64,000 bases of DNA. Origin: Clostridiales bacterium (GTDB lineage: Bacteria; Bacillota; Clostridia; Lachnospirales; Lachnospiraceae). The notes below the pieces were generated by a model. The model was not told the DNA's origin and searched no databases. It worked only from the letters and a program-made list of their open reading frames with translations. The DNA is taken from positions 4,523 through 68,522 of the forward strand of contig JAGZJZ010000034.1 of the NCBI GenBank assembly GCA_018365455.1, given 5' to 3'. A program made the position numbers and the translations under genes. Below, in pieces: positions 34,550 to 44,600 of this stretch (positions within the stretch are counted from its first letter, which is position 1; each line of letters begins with the position of its first letter).

Positions 34550-36895
34550 ATGGAATTACATAATAAAAAAATATACCCCATAGAACCATGGAACATCACA
34601 GAAGACAGGTTTTGTATGGAGAACAACTACAGGAATGAGACAACATTTGCATTGTCCAACGGTTATATTGGAACCAGGGGAACCTTTGAGGAAGACTATG
34701 ATTTTTCCGTGGATGAGGGGCTGGAAGGAAATTTTATCAATGGATTTTATGAAAGTGAGGATATACGTTACGGAGAATGGAATTTCGGATTTCCCTTAAA
34801 GAGCCAGTCCCTTTTGAATCTGCCCAATGGTAAGCCTGTAAAAATATATGTGGACAATGAGCAGTTTGATATGAGGCAGGGGCGCCTGGACTTTTATCAG
34901 AGGACGCTGAACATGGAGAATGGAACGGTTGTACGGTCTGTGGACTGGACATCGCCCAATGGGATTAAGATACGGCTTTTATTTGAACGGATAGTGTCAT
35001 TTGCGGATAAAAATGTAATGGTGCAGAGGCTCAGCCTTTTACTGTTAAACCGGGAATGTGAAGTACGAATCTGTTCCTATATTGATGGGGACGTGGAAAA
35101 CCATACAAGAAAGACAAATCCGCTGGTGGATTACGGTCCGTTTGGAAAGCGGATTCATGAAACCAGATGCAGTGCTTCTGAGGAACTGCTGTATTTTGAG
35201 GGAAAGACAAAAAAGAGCGGACTGACTGCTGCATTTGGAGTGGGACACAGCTGCCACGGTTCTATGGCATGTCAATCGGTATCTGCGCTGCAGAAAGAGG
35301 CGTATGCAGAGCTTACCTGGACATTTCTGGGACAACAGAGTGAGAAACTGGTACTGGACAAATTTATTGTCTGCACCTCCTCCCTGGATATGCAGGAGGA
35401 GAGCCTGTTTGGATTTGTGGAAGAGAAATGCAGGGAGTGTACCGGACTGGGATATGGTTACTTTAAAGAAAAACAGACAGAATATATGAAGTCATTCTGG
35501 GATATAGCAGACGTGGGGATACAGGGAGACGAAGCTCTGCAGCAGGGAATACGGTTTAACCTGTTCCATATTATGCAGGCTGCAGGCAGGGATGGGCGTA
35601 CTTCCCTGGGAGCAAAAGGGCTTTCCGGAGAGGGGTACGAAGGACATTATTTCTGGGACACGGAAATGTACGTGCTTCCGGTATTTGTCTATACGGCACC
35701 GGAACTGGCGAAAAAGCTGCTGGAATACCGTTATCATACACTGGATCAGGCAAGGGCGCGGGCGAGAGTGCTGGGTCATGAAAAGGGAGCTCTTTATCCC
35801 TGGCGGACCATTAATGGGGAAGAAGCATCCACCTATTTTCCACTGGGAACGGCACAGTATCATATCAATGGAGATATAGCCTATGCATTCCAGCTGTATG
35901 TAGATGTCTCCGGTGACAGAGAGTTTTTAAAGGAAATGGCGGCTGAGGTACTCTGTGAAACCGCCAGAGTATGGGCGGACGTTGGGTGCTTTGCAGAGTG
36001 CAGAGGAAATCAATACTGTATCTGTGCAGTGACCGGTCCCGATGAGTACAATGCAATTGTAGATAACAATTTTTATACCAATCTCATGGCGAGAGAGAAT
36101 ATCCGGTATGCACTGAAAGCGCTGGAACTGCTAAAGGAAACAGAACCGCAATTCTATCAGGAATTTATCGAAAGGCTGTCCATCACAGACCAGGAGACGG
36201 CATACTGGGAGCGTATCGTTGAGAATATGTATTTTCCATATGACGAAAAACGTCAGGTATATCCGCTGGATGACGGATTCATGATGAGAAAGCCATGGGA
36301 TGATTCCAGGATTCCTGTGGAGAAACGGCATCTTTTATACGAGAATTATCATCCTCTTTTTATATACCGTCAGCGGATGTCCAAGCAGGCAGATGCTATT
36401 TTAGGAATGTATCTGCACAGCAACCTGTTTACGAAGGAGGAACTGAAACGGAATTACGACTTTTATCAGGAGGTAACGCTGCATCACTCCTCTTTGTCCA
36501 CCTGCATTTTTGGGATTCTGGCAAGTGAAATCGGGTATCAGGAAGAAGCTTATGAGTATTTTTCCCAGTCCGCCCGTATGGATCTGGATGATTACCACAA
36601 CAACTTTTATGCCGGTATACACGCAGCCAATATGGCTGGTACCTGGCTGGCTATTGTAAATGGATTTGCGGGGCTTCGCACCAATGCCGGAATGCTTGCG
36701 TTTCACCCCTTTGTACCAAAAGGCTGGAAAGGATATACCTTCCGGATTCAATACCGGGGCAGCGTACTGGAAGCAGACATGACAAAGGAAGCGTGCAGAT
36801 TTACGTTAATCAGCGGCTGCGAATTAGAACTGTCTGTAAATGGAAAGAAAATAAAATTAACAGAAAAGGAGGCAAGCTGCTGTGAAAAAATATAG
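34550..36895 (+). CDS. Glycoside hydrolase family 65 disaccharide phosphorylase
   Basis: A 781-residue cytoplasmic enzyme of GH65 (maltose, trehalose, kojibiose and nigerose phosphorylases and relatives). The N-terminal beta-sandwich starts WNITEDRFCMENNYRNETTFALSNGYIGTRGTFEE. The (alpha/alpha)6 catalytic domain has the GHYFWDTEMY segment, PWRTINGEEASTYFPLGTAQYHINGDIAYA, and the general acid Glu499 in TGPDEYN. It cleaves an alpha-linked glucoside with phosphate to release beta-glucose 1-phosphate. Linkage specificity cannot be told from motifs. It overlaps the HAD gene by 14 bases, but that neighbour is not a typical beta-phosphoglucomutase. Confidence 0.92.
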   Translation: MELHNKKIYPIEPWNITEDRFCMENNYRNETTFALSNGYIGTRGTFEEDYDFSVDEGLEGNFINGFYESEDIRYGEWNFGFPLKSQSLLNLPNGKPVKIYVDNEQFDMRQGRLDFYQRTLNMENGTVVRSVDWTSPNGIKIRLLFERIVSFADKNVMVQRLSLLLLNRECEVRICSYIDGDVENHTRKTNPLVDYGPFGKRIHETRCSASEELLYFEGKTKKSGLTAAFGVGHSCHGSMACQSVSALQKEAYAELTWTFLGQQSEKLVLDKFIVCTSSLDMQEESLFGFVEEKCRECTGLGYGYFKEKQTEYMKSFWDIADVGIQGDEALQQGIRFNLFHIMQAAGRDGRTSLGAKGLSGEGYEGHYFWDTEMYVLPVFVYTAPELAKKLLEYRYHTLDQARARARVLGHEKGALYPWRTINGEEASTYFPLGTAQYHINGDIAYAFQLYVDVSGDREFLKEMAAEVLCETARVWADVGCFAECRGNQYCICAVTGPDEYNAIVDNNFYTNLMARENIRYALKALELLKETEPQFYQEFIERLSITDQETAYWERIVENMYFPYDEKRQVYPLDDGFMMRKPWDDSRIPVEKRHLLYENYHPLFIYRQRMSKQADAILGMYLHSNLFTKEELKRNYDFYQEVTLHHSSLSTCIFGILASEIGYQEEAYEYFSQSARMDLDDYHNNFYAGIHAANMAGTWLAIVNGFAGLRTNAGMLAFHPFVPKGWKGYTFRIQYRGSVLEADMTKEACRFTLISGCELELSVNGKKIKLTEKEASCCEKI

Positions 36896-37754
36896 AGCCA
36901 TTTTTTTTGACTGGGATGGTACGGCGGTGCTGTCCAGGAAAGCGCCGGTAGATGAGGTGGTGGTTCCCATGAAAGAGCTGCTGGCCCGGGGCGTGAAACT
37001 GGCGGTCATAAGCGGTACTACGCTGGAAAATATTGCAGAGGGAAGGCTGCATGAATATTTTAGTACAGAGGAGCGGAAAAGTCTGTTTTTCGGACTGGGA
37101 AGAGGGGCATATAATTATGCTTTTGATGACAGTGGAAACCCTTACCTGCTCAGCCACAGAATCCCTTCCAAATCCGGTCTAATCCGGATTCATGACATCT
37201 GCTATGATATACACCGCAGTTTACTGGAGTATTATTCCATCGCTACGGATATTGTATTCAGCCGTCCAAATTACTGCAAGATTGATCTGATGGTTGAAAA
37301 CAACAGAGGAGAATCCCTTTTTTTACAGGACGGGGAGAAGGAGCAGCTTCTGGCGAACCTGAGCAGCCATGGATTTACGGGAGGAATCAGGGGACTGATT
37401 GATCTGGCGGAGGAAATGGGCAGAAAGCACGGTACAACGGTATGCGCAACGACAGACGCCAAGTATCTGGAAGTGGGCATTTCCAGCAAGAGCGACAATG
37501 TGAATGATTTCATGGATTACTTTGGCAATCAGTATCAGATCCGGGAAGAGGAATGCAGCTTCTGGGGGGATGAATATATCGGTTTTGATGAATGCTTATT
37601 TGGAAGTGACAGTTATATGATAACGGATAAAACCAGACACGGGGAATTCTTCGATGTGTCAGACACAGAAGGTTTACGTCCAAATGAGGTAAAACAGGTG
37701 GGAGGAGGTGTGCAAAGCTTCTTAAGATTTCTTGGAGAACAAAATAACCAATAA
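36882..37754 (+). CDS. HAD-superfamily phosphatase (C2-cap, sugar-phosphatase-like)
   Basis: A 290-residue HAD hydrolase starting at GTG 36882 after AAAGGAGG inside the end of the GH65 gene. Motif I is FFDWDGTAV, motif II VISGTT, the motif III Lys lies in AKYLEVGISSKSDNV, and motif IV is GDEYIGFD. The large insert between motifs II and III indicates a C2-type cap, as in sucrose-phosphate and trehalose-phosphate phosphatases, not the C1 cap of beta-phosphoglucomutase. Coupled with GH65 it may dephosphorylate a sugar phosphate from the same pathway. The substrate is unassigned. Confidence 0.82.
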   Translation: MKKYRAIFFDWDGTAVLSRKAPVDEVVVPMKELLARGVKLAVISGTTLENIAEGRLHEYFSTEERKSLFFGLGRGAYNYAFDDSGNPYLLSHRIPSKSGLIRIHDICYDIHRSLLEYYSIATDIVFSRPNYCKIDLMVENNRGESLFLQDGEKEQLLANLSSHGFTGGIRGLIDLAEEMGRKHGTTVCATTDAKYLEVGISSKSDNVNDFMDYFGNQYQIREEECSFWGDEYIGFDECLFGSDSYMITDKTRHGEFFDVSDTEGLRPNEVKQVGGGVQSFLRFLGEQNNQ

Positions 37755-37769
37755 TGGAAGGAGAAAGTT

Positions 37770-40700
37770 ATGTTTAAGAAAAGCAAAAGATGGATCAGCC
37801 TGGGGCTTTGTGCAATGCTGGCAATAGGAAGCCTCATTGTACCAGGGATAGAGGTTCAGGCAGAGGAGGCTGCCGGTACTACGTACTATATTGATTTTGA
37901 CGGCGGGGATGACGAAAATCCGGGAACAAGTGAAGGGGATGCATGGTCATCTCTGGAGAAGGTAAACAGCACTACGTTTGAGCCGGGTGATCAGATACTT
38001 TTCCAAAAGGGAGATGTATGGACTGGTCAGTTAAGTCCGAAAGGCTCCGGGGAAAAGGGAAATCCCATCCAGATAGGAGCTTATGGGGACTCAGAAGCAA
38101 GACCGCTGATACAGGGGAATAACTGGTGCGGTGAAGATGGAGATGATCTGGAGAACAGGATCTTCAATGCGGCAGTTTACTTTTATAATCAGCAATACTG
38201 GGAAATTACTTCACTTGAGGTTACCAATCGGATTCCGGGAGAGAATCCGGATGACCATATTAAAAAATATGGCGTACTGATTATGGCAGAGGATGCGGGA
38301 ACCTTAGAGCAGATGAACTGCAGGGATCTCTATGTGCATGATATTGTTTCCCATCCCATTGGACAGCAGGCTGGTATCGGCAGGGGCGGAATCATTTACA
38401 GTATCAGAGGAAACAAGGTTCCCACGAGATGGAATGATATCACCGTGGAGAACAATATTGTGGGACCTAATATCAACCACTATGGAATCAACTTCATGTC
38501 TACCTGGGGCAGCAGCCGTTTTCAGCATGAAACAGGGATTCCGGACAGCGAATATGCAGGCTCAAGATATAACAGCACGAATCTGGTAATCCGCAACAAT
38601 TATTGTGAGGATATTGGAAATGCGGCTATCTGCCCTACGGCATACTCCAATGCAGTGATTGAGTACAATACCAGCGACGGCTGCAACAGCGGACCAAACG
38701 GCAATGTACCGATCTGGTGGGAGAATGGCGAGTACACAGTCACACAGTTTAATGAGGTATTCGGCTCAGGTGCTTCGGAATCCAAAGAAGATTCTCAGGC
38801 TTTTGACGCAGATGTGAATGCAACACTTAATTATATACAGTATAATTATACACATGACAATCCTTCCGGAGCTTACTTCGAATGTGCACTGGGCAGTACA
38901 TATACCACTCATATACGATACAATATCAGTCAAAATGACGGTTATGGTACAAACAGCTATGGAGGAGGCGCCATTGTTACCATGGGCGGCTGGTCCACCG
39001 GCGATAATAACAGGATGTATGTATATAACAACGATTTTTATCTCAGTGAGGGGCATAACAGCTATATCACCAATAACTGGGACGGAACGCCTGTGAATAA
39101 AGAGAACTTCCGGTTTACCAACAATGTAATTTACAGCGATGCCAGCTCCAAAGGATGGCACGAGGATTTAATGGGAACGGCTGAAAACAATGCATATGGA
39201 GGAAGTGATGCCAGCATTTTAAGAAGCGATGATGAAAAGGCAGTTACGGTAACGGCGGATGATTTTGTAAATATCGGCACCGGGTCCAGGGGGCTTGACA
39301 GTGTTGGCGGTTATCAGCTGAGCGATAATTCCAACTGTATCGAAGCAGGAACTTTGATTGAAGATAATGGCGGACGTGATTACTGGGGCAATCCCGTATC
39401 GGCTGTAGGGGCACCTAATATCGGAGCTGACAACAGCAGAGCGGCAAATCAGGTTCCAGACGGAACGATTGATTTTGAAGACCGCCCGGACGAAGAAATG
39501 CCATTTGCGGAGATGTACAGAGACTGTATCTTTTCCGGAGAGTGGAGAACAGGATCCACAAATGGACTGAAATCTCTTTATCTGGCAGAGGGAGAGACCA
39601 GCGGCGTGATTACACTGCCAAAGAGCCAGAAATTAAAAAGCTTTCAGGCACAATGTGAAGGAACTGCATGGGTAACCCTGGAAGCAGAAGGGTATAAGAA
39701 ATCATTTTTGATTACCTCTGCCAATAACTTTTTCAATACAGGACTTACTTCAGCGGTTGATAATCTCACCGTGACGGTGGAAGGCAGTGCCGGAAGTGTG
39801 GTATACTTTGATAACCTGCTTCTGGAAAAAGGGGAATATGAACCGGTAAACATTGCCCTGAACAAGCCTGTCACCACAAGCGGCAACGACCAGTATGAAG
39901 GATACAACGGAAACGATGGAAATGAAGGAACCATGTGGGTTCATGCAGGCGATGAGTTAAACGAATGGTGGCTTGTAGATCTTGAGCAGGAATATGATTT
40001 AAAGAACTTTGAACTGGTATTTGAAAAGGATGAAGCAGGGGGTGCCTGGGGATATCAGATTGAAGGAAAAAAAGGCCCGGATGATGACTTTGAAATGCTG
40101 TGTGACAGGTCAGATAATACAGACGGTTCCAGAGTGCAGACCGGCACGTTCGAAACAACCGGTACTTACCGTTATCTGAAAGTAATCCTGACGGGATTTC
40201 CAGGAGATGATTTCTGGCCCGGATTTGCAGAATTCAGGGTATATGAAAAAGAAGCGCCTGAAGAAATCCTGCCCACCGGTATCACCTTAAGCCAGGACGA
40301 AGCATTGCTTACAAAGGTAAATGAAACCTTACAACTGGCAGCAGAGGTTACGCCCGAGAATGCAGATCATAAAACGGTCATCTGGGAGTCCTCCAACCAG
40401 GGTGTGGCTGCGGTAAACCAGGAAGGTCTGGTGAGTGCCAAAGCCAATGGAACAGCTGTAATAACAGCAGCAGTAGAAGGAACAGAACTAACAGCAGCCT
40501 GTCTGGTAACCGTGGAAATTCCGGCTCCTGTCATACCGGTCAGCAAAGTAGAACTGGATAAAACTGCAGTAACCCTCACTAAAACCGGAGAGCAGGTACA
40601 GATAAAGGCAGTGGTATCCCCCCAGAATGCTACGGATAAAACGGTCAGCTTCCGTTCTACGAATACAGCGGTAGCTGCTGTAGATTCAAACGGCGTGATC

Positions 40701-41603
40701 CGTGCGGTGGGAAATGGCAAAGCAGATATAATTGCCACTACAAGGGATGGAAATAAAACTGCGGTCTGCAAAGTAAATGTTGCCATACCTGTGAAGGTAA
40801 CCGGAATAACTTTAGATCAGACAGAGGTCAGACTGACAAAGAAAGGTGCATCTGTACAGTTAAATGCACAGGTACTCCCGGCAAATGCCAGTGAAAAAGC
40901 ACTGACCTGGAGTTCCTCCCAGCCAAAAACCGTATCCGTATCCAACACCGGAAAAATAACGGCACTGAAAAACGGAAGGTCTGAGATTACCGTAAAGACA
41001 TTAGACGGAGGATTTGTCAAAAAATGCCTTGTGACGGTAGAATATAAAGACGCAAATGTAAAAAAACCAGGAAAAATATCCAATGTAAAAGCATCAGGCA
41101 TTTCGAATAAATCCTTGAAGGTATCCTGGAAAAAAGATAAAAGCGCCGATTATTACAGAGTTTACCTCTACAATAAAAAAGATAAGAAGTGGAAAGAGGT
41201 AAAACGCACCTATGACACCAGCATCAAGCTATCCGGACTGAAGGAAGGCTCCGCGTTCACCTACCGGGTTGCCGGGGTAAATGCCGGCGGAACCGGAAAG
41301 AAATCCGCAAGCCTGACTGCAGTAACAAAACCGGGCACTGTGAAGCTGAAATCGGTGAAAAAATCTACCCGGGGCAGGGCAGTACTGAGCTATACCAAAG
41401 TGAAAAACGCCAGCTATGTGATCCGTATGAAAACCGGGAAAGGTTCTTACAGAAATATTGGAGAGACGTCTAAGACAAAGTTCTATACTTCAAAGCTTAA
41501 AAAAGGTAAAACATATACCTTTAAAGTACGTACCTACATCAAGCATGGCAAAGATAAGATCTGGGGAAATTATTCTAACACCGTAAAATATCAGGCAAAA
41601 TAG
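37770..41603 (+). CDS. Secreted beta-helix protein with discoidin, Ig-like and FnIII domains
   Basis: A 1277-residue exported protein. Signal peptide 1-31 (cleavage after VQA). Residues about 37-560 are a right-handed parallel beta-helix (TTYYIDFDGGDDENPGTSEGDAW start, repeated NN-turn strands), a fold of polysaccharide lyases and hydrolases. An IDFED module spans about 565-690 and an F5/8C discoidin (CBM32-like) domain about 691-825. Three Big_2 Ig-like repeats (about 833-917, 922-1007, 1008-1092) and two Lys-rich FnIII-like domains (about 1097-1277) follow. No LPXTG or SLH anchor is visible. It probably acts on an extracellular glycan whose product is imported by the operon's transporter. 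The catalytic activity cannot be assigned. Confidence 0.85.
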   Translation: MFKKSKRWISLGLCAMLAIGSLIVPGIEVQAEEAAGTTYYIDFDGGDDENPGTSEGDAWSSLEKVNSTTFEPGDQILFQKGDVWTGQLSPKGSGEKGNPIQIGAYGDSEARPLIQGNNWCGEDGDDLENRIFNAAVYFYNQQYWEITSLEVTNRIPGENPDDHIKKYGVLIMAEDAGTLEQMNCRDLYVHDIVSHPIGQQAGIGRGGIIYSIRGNKVPTRWNDITVENNIVGPNINHYGINFMSTWGSSRFQHETGIPDSEYAGSRYNSTNLVIRNNYCEDIGNAAICPTAYSNAVIEYNTSDGCNSGPNGNVPIWWENGEYTVTQFNEVFGSGASESKEDSQAFDADVNATLNYIQYNYTHDNPSGAYFECALGSTYTTHIRYNISQNDGYGTNSYGGGAIVTMGGWSTGDNNRMYVYNNDFYLSEGHNSYITNNWDGTPVNKENFRFTNNVIYSDASSKGWHEDLMGTAENNAYGGSDASILRSDDEKAVTVTADDFVNIGTGSRGLDSVGGYQLSDNSNCIEAGTLIEDNGGRDYWGNPVSAVGAPNIGADNSRAANQVPDGTIDFEDRPDEEMPFAEMYRDCIFSGEWRTGSTNGLKSLYLAEGETSGVITLPKSQKLKSFQAQCEGTAWVTLEAEGYKKSFLITSANNFFNTGLTSAVDNLTVTVEGSAGSVVYFDNLLLEKGEYEPVNIALNKPVTTSGNDQYEGYNGNDGNEGTMWVHAGDELNEWWLVDLEQEYDLKNFELVFEKDEAGGAWGYQIEGKKGPDDDFEMLCDRSDNTDGSRVQTGTFETTGTYRYLKVILTGFPGDDFWPGFAEFRVYEKEAPEEILPTGITLSQDEALLTKVNETLQLAAEVTPENADHKTVIWESSNQGVAAVNQEGLVSAKANGTAVITAAVEGTELTAACLVTVEIPAPVIPVSKVELDKTAVTLTKTGEQVQIKAVVSPQNATDKTVSFRSTNTAVAAVDSNGVIRAVGNGKADIIATTRDGNKTAVCKVNVAIPVKVTGITLDQTEVRLTKKGASVQLNAQVLPANASEKALTWSSSQPKTVSVSNTGKITALKNGRSEITVKTLDGGFVKKCLVTVEYKDANVKKPGKISNVKASGISNKSLKVSWKKDKSADYYRVYLYNKKDKKWKEVKRTYDTSIKLSGLKEGSAFTYRVAGVNAGGTGKKSASLTAVTKPGTVKLKSVKKSTRGRAVLSYTKVKNASYVIRMKTGKGSYRNIGETSKTKFYTSKLKKGKTYTFKVRTYIKHGKDKIWGNYSNTVKYQAK

Positions 41604-41612
41604 AAGAAAACA

Positions 41613-41650
41613 TCAGAGCGTGCCGTATATCTTACGGCGCACGCTCTGGA
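41613..41650 (+). repeat. AGAGCGTG-headed palindrome upstream of the PIG-L gene
   Basis: AGAGCGTGCCGTA and TACGGCGCACGCTCT form a hairpin (two unpaired bases) between the two secreted-protein genes, 15 bases upstream of the next start codon. The outer bases match the dispersed elements at 2022 and 30999; the inner sequence differs. Confidence 0.55.
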
Positions 41651-41664
41651 AGGGAGAACGAGCT

Positions 41665-44600
41665 ATGAGAAAAAAACATGTGATAGCAGCTTTTGCATCA
41701 ACCCTATTGATTCTGGGAGGAATTTCCGCTATACCGGCAGAAAAGGTGAATGCGGCAGAGGAAGTGAATGCAGCAGAAGACGTAAATGAGACAGAAGACG
41801 TAAATACAGCAGAAGACGTAAATACGGCAGAAGACGTAAATTTGACAAAAGATGTAAATGCGACAGAAGCAGAAATCCGTCAGACGGTCATTGATTTTGA
41901 AGATCGGGGCGGCGAAGATCAGGCGCTTACCGGGATCTATGGAGGATGCGATTTTGGAACCGGTGGATTTTTTACCGGTACATCTAATGGAAATGTAAAA
42001 TTATGGGCGGAAACCCTGACTAAGGATGCTCAGGTAAGTAAAATAGCAATACCCTATGGGAAAATATTCCGGGGATTCTCAGCATTTTCAAGCAGCGGGG
42101 CAACCGTGAAGGTAGTATCGGGATCGGAAAGCAATAGCTTTTCTGTGGGAACTGAGGAACAGGAGTTTCGGACAGATTTTAACAACGATGAAATGGCGGT
42201 GTATCTTGTGATGGAAAGCCAGGGAGGTCCCGCTGAGATAAAGCTGGATAACCTGATCCTGGAAGATGTGGATATGTCAAAGCTAAACGTATCACAGAAC
42301 AAACCGGTAACTACATCCGGTGACAATCAGCGCCCCGCTTCAAATGGAAATGATGGAAATTACGACTCCATGTGGATCAACAACGGATCTGGTGCAGATA
42401 AATGGTGGCAGGTGGATCTGGGACAGGATTATGACCTTCTGGATTTTGAATTGACATTTGAAAAGGAGGAAAGCAATCCCTGGAAGTACAAAATTGAAGG
42501 ATCCTCAGACGGAGTGAATTTTACCATGCTGTCTGATCGGACAGGGAATACCGATGGCAGTAAAACTCAGACCGGGATATTTGACGAGAATACCAAATTC
42601 CGTTATGTGAGAGTAACCATTACCGGGCTTCCGGAAGAAACTTATTGGTGCGGTTTTGCAGAGTTTAAAGTGTTTACCGACAATCAGTTAACCAATGTCG
42701 CCCTGCACAAGAATGCGGAACAGTCCGCAGGAAGCAATGCGCCGGGATTGGCGGTAGACGGAGACACCAAGACCTTCAGTGGAAATACAGGCACCTTCCC
42801 CTACTGGTGGACCGTGGATCTGGGGAGCAATTACAATGTTAAAAAACTGGAGATCGAATGGGAAGATTTAAAGGATAACAATACAGATCTGGCTGAAGAC
42901 TGGAAGTACACAATTGAGTATTCCAGTGACGGTGGTGAAAACTGGATCACCGCAGTAGATTATTCACAGGAATCTCCTTACACCGACCCCGCATCTTCGG
43001 TGGTGCAGACGGCGGATGTGGATATTGAATGCAGTAAGATCAGGGTTACAATTACAGGTACGCCGACTCAGAGACCGCTTGCATGGGCAATCATTCCGGA
43101 ATTCAGAGCATTTGCAGTAGATAGCAATGTGCCAACAGAAGCTGGACAGGACTTGAACTTAGACCTGGCTTTTGGACAGCCTGTAGAAGCGTCAGGTACA
43201 GCAGAAAATTACAATGAAGAAGCGGTAACGGACAACAATCCGGCTACTTCATGGAAACCGGAGGTTACAGAAGAACCGGCATATCTGCAGATTGACCTGG
43301 GCAGAGAATTCAACATTCGAAATCATAAGGTGGACTTTGCAGAAAATACAACAAAAAATAATTATCAGTTCCTGGTATCCTCGGATGAAAAGAACTGGAC
43401 CATTTTGTCTGAAGTATCCGGGGAGACAGCGGAAGATGAAATTGAGATACCGGTAACAACGGCAAGATATGTAAAGTTTCTCTTCCCAAATCCATCAGCT
43501 GACATGGAAGTCACCGGTATTCATTTTGACGGTCTGGATGCAGGTGTGCCAAGCGGAAAAAATATATTAATTCTGGCACCCCACCAGGATGATGAGATGC
43601 TGATGGCAGGAGGAATCATCAAACGGGCAGTAGATGCAGGTGACAATGTAAAGGTGCTTCTTGCAACCAATGGCGACTACAACGGCCAGGGAAGCGGTCA
43701 GGGCAGAATTGTGGAAACCATCAATGCACTGAATGCGCTGGGGCTGTCCAAAGACAATATCATGTTCCTGGGATATGCAGATACAGGCGGCCTTGGAGGT
43801 ACACAGACATACTGGGACAGTTTTCTGTATCAATTATATACGGGTGAAGACGATGCTGTTTTAACCAGCAGATTTGGCAATCAGTACAGCTATGGCAATC
43901 CTGATATTAAGCAGGACTATCGCTTTGAATTAACAGGTGAGCATTCCTTATACACAAGGGCAAATTTCCTGAATGATTTAAAGACTGCTATTCTTAACAG
44001 CAATGCCACGGACATCTATGTCCCATCCAGATATGATATGCATTTTGACCATGCCTACCTGGACCTGTTTGCCATAGAGGCGATCCAGAGCATTAAGAAG
44101 GAAAATCCCTCCTATAATCCGACGATGCATGAAAGTATTATCCATTCCTGTGCAGGAGATGGAAACTGGCCGGTGCTAAACAGCGATGAAGCGGGTATCC
44201 AGGCATTTAACATGCCACAGGGCCTGGAGGATCTGACAATGTTTAAATGGTCAGAGAGAGAAAATGTCAATGTGCCTTATTCTATGAGACAGACGCCGTT
44301 TTCTTTTAATTTAAAAGATCAGGCACTTCGCCTGTATACCTCACAGTATTACGGCTATATTGGATCCTTTGCAAAGGTAAATGAGATTTTCTGGACCAGG
44401 GATTTTACCAGCTTCGCAATGAATGCGGCAGTGACGGCTTCTTCAGAAATGAGCAGTAAAGACAGGAAGCTGGATCAGAGTGCCATAAAAGCAGTTGATG
44501 GCGTCCTGGACGGAGAGGCCGGAGGACTTCCCTACGGGCACATGAGATTTGCACATGCAGAATGGGTAACAAACCAGGAAACTGCAGGGGCATGGATCAA

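Noticed and set aside
36882..37754. beta-phosphoglucomutase, the expected partner of GH65
   Set aside because: The protein is longer, starts FFDWDGTAV and has C2-cap-type motif spacing with GDEYIGFD, unlike the C1-cap mutases.
41740..41875. CRISPR-like array
   Set aside because: The repeats are contiguous, in frame and translated, with no spacers and no cas genes in the window.
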